Shown here piece after piece: positions 35,985-47,000 of a stretch of DNA of 64,000 nt (the first letter of the stretch is position 1; every line of letters begins with the position of its first letter). The DNA lies in NCBI GenBank assembly GCA_030522415.1, contig CM060105.1, positions 14,432,777 to 14,496,776 on the forward strand. The letters are read 5' to 3'. Under the pieces are notes generated by a model. That model had not been told where the DNA came from. It did not search any database and saw only the letters and a list, made by a program, of their open reading frames with translations. Made by a program: the position numbers and the translations under genes. This DNA is from Channallabes apus. Taxonomy: Eukaryota > Chordata > Actinopteri > Siluriformes > Clariidae.

Positions 35985-37258
35985 TTGTTAAATTCAGGTG
36001 TGTTGCATCAACTATCTGAAAGATTAGCAAATCTGCCCAAAGCATCTCAAGATGATCTCATTGCTTTAATTCAGAAATTTCCCAACCTCTTTACTGATGT
36101 TCCCTCTCTGACATCTGTTCTTGAGCATGATATTGATGGACGTGAACATGCTTCAACTAAGCAACACCCATATCGTCTAAATCCAGCAAAGCGGGCAGTT
36201 ATGAAGAAAGAGACAAAATACCTTATTGAGAATGGACTAGCTGTCCCTAGTACAAGTCCATGGAGTTCCCCTTGTGTTCTAGTCAGAGGTGTCAAGTAAC
36301 GAAGTACAAATACTTCGTTACCTTACTTAAGTAGATATTTTGGGTATCTATACTTTACTGGAGTAATTATTTTTCAGCCGACTTTTTACTTCTACTCCTT
36401 ACATTTTTAAGCAATTATCTGTACTTTCTACTCCTTACATTTTAAAAATAGCCTCGTTACTCTATTGTTATGATCAGAACGTGCAACCCCCCGGCGGCAT
36501 GATAAGAACGCGCACAACCCCAGAATCAGATCAGAATGCGAGACCTTAATGCTTTTTTCGCCCCTAACGGTACTTTTACTTTTATACTTTAAGTAGTTTT
36601 GAAACCAGTACTTTTAAACTTTTACTTGAGTAAAAAGCTTGGGTTGATTTGGGACTTCAACTTCTAAAGAAGTATTTTTAAACCCTAGTATCTATACTTC
36701 TACTCAAGTAATGAATGTGAATACTTTTGACACCACTGGTTCTAGTACCCAAGTCAGATGCCTCGGTTCATTTTTGTACTGATTACCGGAAAGTCAATGC
36801 CAAGCCTGACGCGTTTCCTCTTCTTAGAATGGAAGATTGTGTTGATTGTGTTGGTAAGCTGGATCTTTTAAAAGGATATTGGCAGGTCCCTGCCCACACC
36901 TCGTGCATCCGAAATTTCAGCCTTTGCTACACCTGATAACTTTCTGCAGTATACAGTACGGTTATGTCCTTTGGACTCCGAAATGCTCCTGCTACATTTC
37001 AGCGACTCATGAACCTTGTCTTGGGGGATGTTTCCAATTGTGCTGTCTACCTGGATGATGTCATTGTCTATTCTGATACTTGGGAACAACACCTACAGAT
37101 ACTAGAAAGTGTGTTTAGATGACTTTCAGAAGCTTCATTAGTTCTTAACATGGAGAAATGTGAATTTGGGAAAGGTGTGGTAACCTACCTGGGTAAGGTA
37201 GTTGGGCAGGGTGTAGTGAAACCCGTGGATGCTAAAGTCCAATCCATTTAGCAATTTC
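35985..37258 (+). pseudogene. gypsy reverse transcriptase, truncated and split
   Basis: The RT N-terminal part (LPKASQDDLIALIQKFPNLF, then HPYRLNPAKR and VPSTSPWSSPCVLV) ends at a MITE at 36,284. It resumes at about 36,747 with PKSDASVHFCTDYRKVN and DLLKGYWQVP. A later stretch, YLDDVIVYS near 37,050, is the catalytic box. The sequence stops at a CA array at 37,262; RNase H and the 3' LTR are absent. Confidence 0.8.
36284..36738. mobile_element. hAT-type MITE inserted in the gypsy RT
   Basis: The 455-bp element has terminal repeats CAGAGGTGTCAA and TTGACACCACTG. It is flanked by a perfect 8-bp duplication GTTCTAGT at 36,276-36,283 and 36,739-36,746. An 8-bp target duplication and CAG ends define hAT. 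No transposase inside. Confidence 0.92.
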
Positions 37259-37261
37259 CCA

Positions 37262-37265
37262 CAAA

Positions 37266-37302
<37 letters not shown>
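37262..37302. repeat. (CA)n at the gypsy / B-block boundary
   Basis: Marks where the gypsy fragment ends and the B/C segmental duplication begins. The partner boundary at about 50,195 also has CA repeats. Confidence 0.8.
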
Positions 37303-37306
<4 letters not shown>

Positions 37307-39655
37307 TATAAGAAACATTTAGGTAGTTTAATTCTATTTTATTAATTTTGTGTGGTTTACAATAACCATTTGGACAGTGTAGGAAAATGTTTACCCATTT
37401 CTCCAATGAAGAAGTGAAAATAAAGGTAATGGTAGGAAAGATACTGAATAGGAAAGGATGATGTAAAAGATGTCAAGGCATGTTTAAATTATATAGTAAC
37501 CAATTGAATCATATAGAAAAACTAAATAAGAGCAATGATTGATGCTTGGCATAACTGTCATAAACTTCATAAAATGTCTAACAAAAACACAATCCAAAGA
37601 TGATATAATTCCATTATTAGTTCTATTGATTGTGAAAAGCTGTTTTGAGACAATGTCAATTGTTAAAAGCGCTATACAAATAAAATTGAATTGAATTGAA
37701 TTAGTGAATATAAAAATGTGCAATAAAAAAAAGTGAGTCTGTTCTTATGTGTGAGTGTAGCAACATGAGAGCCTGTCTGGAGGGATTACTGCATTCCTAT
37801 TCTGTACGAAACATGTGAGAGATCATTGAAAACTGGAAATGTATTGCATTATAAAAACATTTGGTTCATGCAAGTTAAAGAAATGACATATTTTGAATGT
37901 TGATTTAACATTTCAAAAAGATCAAAAGTCTTTATTCCCTCAGATGAACTTCCAGAGTGATGAACATTAGTTGTGCTTTTCTTTACGATGCCATGTTCAT
38001 CGGTTTCTATTTTTCATCCTCACCTCCCTTGTCTTGTTCTGTTCCTTTTTCTGTGTCCTAAGTTTAGTCTTAACTTGTTTGTCTATGTATATCCCGCTGT
38101 TTCTTTATTTAATTTAAGTCTTATAATGCATTATTAGTCTTGAACCCAGGCCCTTTTTCCGATTTTCTTCTCAGTTATATGTGCATTATGTCTTTACCAT
38201 CTAGTTCATATTGATGTTTCTAATTTGTTGCTGTTTACCTGACTCTGACACCTCTTGTATCTCTGACAATGAATTATAGTTAACCCTGGAAAACCCAGAC
38301 CACCTTATCCTAATAGGAAATCTATCTCCTTTGGCTGAAATGATGATACAGACCCAGTGAACCCTAAAACAGGTGTTTTTTTTTTTTTATTAACCCTTTC
38401 CTACTACATGTAATGACATGGGTCATATATGACCCCTTGGGATATCCAGTATGTTTTATCAACTGGTTACTTTCACTCATAACATAAAGGCAGGAGTTCT
38501 TTCTTAGTAAGGAAAGACCAGATTCTCATTTCAAAATATATTTATTGATTTTAACTTTTCATCAATGACTATGCACATAAAATTTTGTTCGGCAGGAACT
38601 AAAAACACTGGCATCAGCTTTTATATCACCAAATAAAAAGCACAGTAGCAGCCATGTTTGATGTGAAAAAAAAATCAGGTTAGTTCAGTCAGTTACCACT
38701 AAATGTCAGTGTTATGGGTTCACATAGGGGACACTGGGTTGTAATGCAAAAAGAAATCTTTACTTTGGTGTGTGGGTTGAATATGATGATGAAGTAAAAG
38801 TCTGGTGACCTGCTGCCAAACGACAGGCATTGGCTGGTGACCAAGATGGAATTTGAACAAAGTTGGGGTGCCAAAAGAGGCCAGTGAAGTGATATTACAT
38901 TTTAATCAAACCTTAAATGAAAAAAGAGGGTTTATTTTACAGTACTGTGCAAAAATCAAGCTAATCAAGTTCATTTTAAATGAAATTCCATTAAATTATA
39001 CAGATTCAATTGATGAAATGAGAACAAATGTTTTACTATAAAATTCTGCAAAGTGCCCAAAGATACAATTTTAAAAAATTGTGTTTATGTAACAACCTCA
39101 GCAGCAATTTCCCCTCTCTTCTGTTCCAACCACTCAGCTTTCAGCATCACCAGTATACTAATCACAGGCCTGATCATCTGTCATCATCTGCACCTGTTTC
39201 TAACTGATTCATGCCTCAAGTTAGATGATGTTTTATGTGTGTAATAATTCATAGATCACTGTGTGGCTTATCAAATCAGGTACAGGGACTGGACTAAAAA
39301 TGAGAACCAAAAAACTGGCCAAATTTTTTAAAATTAAAAATACAAGAAAGTCTGGCTCTTTGGAATATGAAGAAATGAGGGTTGGCTCATGACTTTTGCA
39401 CAGTCCTGTATGTGTTTCAGTCTGATGTTAATGTCGTATGTCTAATTACATAAATTATGTTGTTTAAAAAAAAAAGTTAAAAAAAAAATAAACCAAAGTG
39501 ATTTAGTAGTTTTACTAAATGGTAGGAGAGTGGGTATAAGAATGTCTCCACCATCTTTTAGTAGACTAGAGAAGTGGTTGTGGGAGTTGTAGGGGTTGGT
39601 GTAGTTGTAGGAGTGGTGGTAATAGTATATGTAGGTCTAGGAGCGATGTGTGTAG
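37303..39655. other. 3' flank of gene B
   Basis: Homologous to 50,215-51,590 downstream of gene C. A LINE/SINE-like tail (AGCGCTATACAAATAAAATT with GAATT repeats) at about 37,625-37,702 and a B-specific insert at about 38,285-39,160 are extra. The insert's right part includes a Tc1-like end (AGTACTGTGCAAAAATC near 38,941); the opposite end (GACTTTTGCACAGTCCTGTA, 39,391-39,410) is shared with gene C. In-frame Thr codons continue after the B stop at 39,657-39,560. Confidence 0.5.
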
Positions 39656-39656
39656 T

Positions 39657-42600
39657 TTAGTAATGGGTTGAAAAAAAACGAGTTGTAGGCATTGAGGTTG
39701 TAGGAGTGGTGGTAGGAGTAGTTGTAGGAGTGGTGGTAGGAGTAGTTGTAGGAGTGATGGTAGGAGTGGTGGTAGGAGTAGTTGTAGGAGTAGTTGTAGG
39801 AGTGGTGGTAGAAGTAGTTGTAGGAGTGGTGGGAGTAGAGGTAAGACATGACATAATTATGTAAAGCATAGGACTATTGGTTGACAAAAAGGGGTCACAC
39901 GTTAGTGTTTGAGGGGTTGGTGTAGTGGTTGGTGTAGTGGTTGGTGTAATTATAGGAGTAGTGGTTGACAAAAAGGGGTCACACGTTAGTGTTTGAGGGA
40001 TTGGTGTAGTGGTTGGTGTAGTGGTTGGTGTAGTGGTTGGTGTAATTATAGGAGTAGTGGTTGACAAAAAGGGGTCACACGTTAGTGTTTGAGGGGTTGG
40101 TGTAGTGGTTGGTGTAGTGGTTGGTGTAATTATAGGAGTAGTGGTTGACAAAAAGGGGTCACACGTTAATGTTTGAGGTGTTGGTGTAGTGGTTGGTGTA
40201 GTGGTTGGTGTAATTATAGGAGTAGTGGTTGACAAAAAGGGGTCACATGTTAGTGTTTGAGGGGTTGATGTACTGGTTGGTGTAGTGGTTGGTGTAATTA
40301 TAGGAGTAGTGGTTGACAAAAAGGGGTCACACGTTAGTGTTTGAGGGGTTGGTGTAGTGGTTGGTGTAGTGGTTGGTGTAGTGGTTGGTGTAATTATAGG
40401 AGTAGTGGTTGACAAAAAGGGGTCACACGTTAGTGTTTGAGGGGTTGGTGTAGTGGTTGGTGTAGTGGTTGGTGTAATTATAGGAGTAGTGGTTGGTGGG
40501 GGAGTGCTGGAGAAACTTGTTGGTCCGGGATTCACTTTAAGAAGAAGACAGTGTTAGTATTTTTCATTATAATTATTTATTTTATTGTTTTGCACTAGTC
40601 ACTAGGCAGGTAGACAAGTCAGTATGGATTCTTACCCTGTATGGTTTTAGGGTTGATTTCCAGGCCGTTTATTTCATTTCTGCCACTGATTGCCTGGAGA
40701 AATATGTATTTGATCACGATGGAATTGATTTGTCCCGAGTCAAACCTGATGGTGGCCTGAACAACCACAGATCCAGCATTGTTACTAGAGATGGAGCCAA
40801 AACGAAAATAAAACAATTAAAACTACTTAAGGTTAGACTACAAGGAAGATTTAGCTGGAAATTTGCACCCAGCATTTGAATGTACCAACACCATCACTGA
40901 TACTACACCCAATAATATGCCACTATAATATGAGTGCTTTTCAGCACTGGGTTGAGACGTGACTGGTGACAGGAATTAGGTTACATGATGCACGTGAGCT
41001 AACTATACTCAGCAAAAAAAGAAACGCCGACTGTGTATTTCAACAATAATGTTGTAAAAATCCAAATAACTTTACAGATCTTCATTGTAAAGGGTTTAAA
41101 CAATGTTGTCCATGCATGTTCATTCATCTTCTATACCGCTTTATCCTGTATTTAGGGTCGCGGGGACCTGGAGCCTATCCCAGGAGACTCAGGGCACGAG
41201 GCAGGGTACACCCTGGACAGCGTGCCAATCCATCGCAGAGCACGCACACACACACACACACACTCATTTACACACTATGGTCAATTTGGGAACGCCAATT
41301 AGCCTAATCTGCATGTCTTTGGACTGTGTGAGGAAACCGGAGTACCCGGAGGAAACCCACCAAGCACGGGGAGAACATGCAAACTCCATGCACACAGAGA
41401 CGGGAATCGAGCCTGGCCGGGAATCGAACCCAGACCCTGGAGGTGCAAGGCGGCAGTGCTAACCACTACACCACCGTGCCGCCCCCCATGCATGTTCAAT
41501 TAACCATAATCAATTAATTAACATGCACCTGTGGAATGGTCGTTAAGACCTTAACAGCTTACAGAAAGTAGGCATTTAAGGTCACAGTTCTAAAAACGCA
41601 GGACACTAAAGAGACTTGTCTATCGACAAAGTCTTACCCAAACAAAGATGCCCAGGGTCCCTGCTCATCTGCGTGAACGTGCATTAGGCATGCTGCAGGG
41701 AGGCATGAGGACTGCTGATGTGGCTAGGGCAATAAATCGCCATGTCCGCACTGTGAGGCGCCTAAGACAGCGCTACAGGGAGACAGGAAGGACAGCTGAT
41801 CATCCTCGCAGTGGAAGACCACGTGTAACAACACCTGCACAGGATGGGTACATCCGAATATCACACCTGCGTGACAGGTACAGGATGGCCACAACAATTG
41901 CCCGAGTCACACCAGGAACACACAATCCCTCCATCTCACAGCAAGAACTGACAAATCTGGTCCAGTCCATGAGGAGGAGATGCACTGCAGTACTTCAAGC
42001 AGCTGGTGGCCACCAGATACTGACTGCTACTGACTGATTTTGAGCCTCCCTTCATTCAGGGACACATTGTGAAACATTTTTAGTTTATGTCTTATGGTGT
42101 TGACTCTTTTAGTGTTCATACAAATATTTACACATTACGTTTACTGAAAGCAAAAACAGTTGAAAGTCAGAGGATGTTTCTTTTTTTGCTGAGTATAGTT
42201 AACTTCTACCTGTAAGTATGCTGTAAACCATAAATTGTTGGTTGGCCTTTTACTCTTCTGCTCTTAATAGTTAATGCACTTGATATTACTTGCATTACTG
42301 CTAAGTGCAAATGAGGGGTTGGATACAACCAAGTCTCACATATGGAATGGGGTGTTAGTTCTTGCTTCCCAATTACAGTACTTTGAATCGAGAAAGCAAA
42401 CCATTTTATCATGTTTTATAACAGTTAGTAATTTTAATTCATCATCACAATATGATATTGGAGGCTTGTTTTGAAACATAATTTTTACCGTATAGTGTTT
42501 TTATCTGTCAACCATCATTGGTTGGTGTACTAGAAAAAAAACAACATGATGCTAGAGGAAGAATTAAATATTTTTTAGGGTCATACCTGAAGGTCATGTC

Positions 42601-43966
42601 TGTTACACCTTGATAAAATTCATGTGTGTCACAAGTGGAGCAGCTGTAGACTGAATTGAACTGGAATGAAAGAACAAGTTTAAATTTAGAGATTCTTTAC
42701 ATGATTCTAATTACAATTGTTTTGTATGTAAATATAAAATCCATTTTCATATTCAGTAATTTGGACATGGGGTATTAAAATTTGATAAATACCCAGATTA
42801 GATTCAGCATAATGTGTGTGCATGTCTAATGTGTGTTTGATGTTTAGACTTGACAAACCTCATAATGAGTAAAACTATTTATTTTTCCTGTAAGATGTTA
42901 ACATTGTGAATTACTCACCACACCACTAACTTCCTCATACATTATGTTATAGTCGTTAGACAAAGAGTTGAGCAGAGAATCTGTGTATATGCGGTTTGTG
43001 ATGTCCATAGTAAAGTCATATGTGGTTGGTGTGTCCACGTTGGCTGCTTTTAATGCCAGCAGACTTGCACCTTCAGTAGAGCCTGCCATGGTGAAAGAGA
43101 AAAAAAAATCAGAAAAAGAATACTTCCCTCTGTAAGGGTCTGCCCCTAGAGGGCACTGGGGCTGAGTTTTGTCTTTTGTAGTTTTGTGTTAGAAGACCCA
43201 GTTTCCCAGATGGCACCTTGGTCAGGTGATGAAGTTTCACCTGTGCCGAGGTGGATCATTAGTGCTCTTATTAAAAGCTGTTAGCTCTGGGGAACTGGGT
43301 CGAGCATTAATATTGTCTAGTGGGTTTTGTTTTGTTTTATTTGAATACCGTTTGTTTTTCTGTGTTACAAGTGATTATGTGTATCTGTGATTTTGCCTAG
43401 TGTTTATGTGAGTATAAAGAACGTGGTTCTTATTCTTGTGTTTCCGGTCATTCTAGTTGGTTTAATCTGTGTGTACTTGGTGTCCTTCACTCTGGTTAAT
43501 CTAAGTGTAAAACCTGTACATGCTTCTACGTGTGTGTGTCTGATGTGCTTAGGTGAGTATGTGTGTGTATGAGGTGCTTAGGTAAGAGTGTGCGTATAAT
43601 GGGTATAGGAGGGTGAGTAAGATGTGCATAGGAGGGTGAGTAAGATGTGCATGGGATGGAGTGCGTGTATGATGTGCATGGGAGGGAGTCACCATACCGT
43701 ATGAGGTGCACAGAGGTAGGTATCAAATTCAAATTTAATTTGTCACATACACAGTCATACACAGTATGATATGCAGTGAAATGCTTACACGACCGCCAGT
43801 GACCTTAAAAATAAAATAAAAAAATAAAAATAAAATAAAAGCTTGTACGTAAAATAAATATCAATAAAAGGAAATACTAAAGAAATAAATTTAACTAGTA
43901 AAATAAACTGTACAATAAGGGCATAATAAAATATTGCAAAATATAGAAATATGGGCGGGGGGGAGT

Positions 43967-44047
<81 letters not shown>

Positions 44048-47000
44048 AAAGTGACCATGGTTGTTATGCAAATATGCATGAAAGGTGACTAGTGAAAGTG
44101 ACATGTGCAATTGTCCAGATGTATAAATATTTAGTGCAAGTGTGTATGAATGTGTCCATGATTGTCCAGTCAAAGTCAATGTTCTGAGCTTAAAAAGATG
44201 TTATTAGTCCTGTGTGGAGGTGTGATTGTGATTGAGAGACCTTATCGCCTGCGGGAAGAAGCTCCTCCTCAGTCTCTCTGTGTTGGCCTTTAGGGAGCGG
44301 AATTGCTTCCCAGACCGCAACAAAGAGAACAGTCCATTACTGGGGTGACTGAGGTCCTTCACGCTCTTCCTGGCCTTAGTCCAGCACCGCTTGCTGTAGA
44401 TCGAGTGCAGGTCAGGGAGCTCAGTGCGGATGATGCGCTCAGCTGATCGCACCACCCTCTGTAGAGCTCGTCTGTTCTGCATGGTGCTGTTCCCGAACCA
44501 GGTCGTGATGTTTCCCGTCAGGATGCTCTCTATGGTGCAGGAGTAGAAGTTCCTGAGCACCTTGGAGGGCAGTCTAAAGTCTCTCAAGAGTCTGAGGTGG
44601 TACAGAGGCTGCCGGGCTTTTTTCACCACGGTGTTGATGTGACAGAACCATGACAGGTCCTGAGTGATGTGAACACCGAGGTATCTGAAGCTGTCCACTC
44701 TCTCCACTGGGCTCCTGTTGATGACGGTGACCTGGTAGTTCCTCTCCTGCTTTGTACAAAAGTCCACTATCAGCTCCTTTGTCTTACTGACGTTCAGGAG
44801 GAGATTGTTCCTCTGGCACCAGTTCTCCAGATTTCCAATCTCCTCTAGGTAGTCCGACTTATCATTGTTGGTGATCAGTCCGACCACGACGGTGTCGTCA
44901 GCAAACTTGATGATGGAGGTGGAGTTGGTAGTGGCCACGCAGTCGTGGGTGTACAAAGAGTACAGCAGGGGGCTCAGAACACAACCCTGGGGGGCTCCAG
45001 TGCTGAGAGTGAGTGTAGCTGAGACATGTCCGCCCATCCTTACTGCCTGTGGTCTGCCAGTCAGAAAATTGGAGATCCACTGACATATAGATGAGCTGAG
45101 TCCCTGGTGCTCCAGCTTGGTGGTGAGTGTGGAGGGAATTATGGTATTAAAAGCAGAGCTGTAGTCGATGAAGGGCATTTTAACATAATTCCCTTTCCTA
45201 GTGTCCAGGTGAGTGAGTGATGTGTGGAGGAGATGAGAGATTGCATCGTCTGTGGAGCGGTTCTGACGGTATGCAAACTGTAGTGGGTCCAGTGTGTCGG
45301 GTAGTGAAGAAATGATGAAGTCTCTGACCAGGCGTTCAAAGCACTTCATCATTACTGAGGTGAGGGCTACAGGGCGATAATCGTTGAGGGAAGCAGGATG
45401 TGGTTTCTTCGGGACAGAAACAATGATTGACTCTTTGAAGCACATGGGGATCACCGACTGAGATAAAGAGATGTTGAATATCTCAGTGAACACAGGTGCT
45501 AGCTGGTCTGCGCAGGCTCTGAGGATACGGCCTGAGATGCCGTCTGGTCCTGCTGCTTTCCTGGTGTTCACTCTCCTGAAGGCTCTCCTCACGTCGTGCT
45601 CGGTGATGATGAGCGCGTTCCCGGTGCTGGCAGTGTCTTCCTGTCTGCAGCTGTTTCTGAACATGTCCCAGTCTGCGTCATCGAGTGCGTCCTGTAACGC
45701 GGCCACCGATTGGTCCGTCCAGCGCGCGACCTCCCTCTGAACCGGAACTTCCTGTATCAGCCTTTGTTTATATTTTGGCATGAGGAAGATGGCGGCGTGG
45801 TCGGATTTACCAAACGCTGGACGAGATTGCACCTTGTAGCCGTCCTTGACCGTTGTGTAACAATGATCTAGTGTCCTATCACCCCTGGTGGGGCAGGTGA
45901 TGTGCTGATGAAAGTTTAGCGCTGCGCGTTTGAGGTTGGCACTATTAAAGTCCCCCGCCACAATGAGCGCAGTGTCCCGGTGTTGTGTCTGGTGCTGTGT
46001 GAGCGCCTCATGCAGCACGCATAAGGCAATGTCTGTGTCCGCTTGTGGTGGAATGTAAACGGCACTTATTATGACCGATATGAAAGGGCAACACATGATG
46101 GACAGTAGTTCCAGATTTGGTGTGCAGGAGCGTGTAAGAGGAACAACGCTGTTGTTCACCATCAAACACATGCCGCCTCCTCTTGACTTCCCCGAGTCCC
46201 GCGTCCTGTCCATGCGGTGAACCGAGAAGAACTCGGCTGGTTGTATGGCGTGGTCTGGCACCGCTGGGTTCAGCCATGTCTCGGTGAAGCAGAGGAGATT
46301 GCAGTCCCGAATGTCTCTCTGGAACTTTATCCTAGCCCTGAGGTCATCGAGTTTGTTCTCCAGTGACTGGACGTTGGCGAGCAGGATGCTAGGCAGAGGT
46401 GTGCGGTGTGCACGGGCTCTGAGCCTGTTTCTGACACCGGCTCATTTTCCTCGGGACACCACTTTGCGTCGCGTCCATTGTTCTCCCTCAGGATCTCACT
46501 CGGCCAGCTCGGATCCGGAGTTAAAAACGTCGAATTGTGAGTACATTGTATACCAATAGAAACAAGAGTGTCTCTATCATACCTAATGTACTCAATGGTG
46601 ATGATTTTGCCGATTTTAAAACACTGAAAACTAACTTAAAGAACAAAAATGAAGAAAAGGTGGTCGGAGCAGTCGTGATGGCAGCCGACCTCACCGGCGC
46701 CATCTTGGTTCCTCCAATATGAAGTGCATGGGAAGTATATGAAGTGCATGGGAGTGCGGTTATGTTCGGCACAGGTGTGCGTGTTAGTGTGTAGGATAGA
46801 TTCATAAGTGAGGTTGAGTGTGAGAGGCTGTGTCTCGCTCCTACAGTAGGGAGCATGGGTATGTATGGAACACGTAGAAGCAGACGTACAATCACATCTT
46901 AAGGAACGTTAGCTTTGTTTAGTTATCTATGAGTCTCTGTCAATGCCGAAATGTTATGTGTTTGGTATTAAAGCCTGCCTGTTCGAGAGCCGGTGTGGTA

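Larger units (their letters stand above)
41006..42195 (+). mobile_element. Tc1-type deletion derivative, copy 1
   Basis: Ends TACTCAGCAAAAAAAGAAAC and its inverse, flanked by TA. The homologous site in gene C (near 52,597) is a single uninterrupted TA, giving a direct empty site. It lies in intron 3 of gene B, contains a SINE at 41,123-41,485 and one intact ORF. Confidence 0.92.

Noticed and set aside
39890..40500. CRISPR-like spaced repeats
   Set aside because: Units are contiguous, encode an in-frame peptide and sit in a vertebrate exon; the spacing comes from a VNTR.
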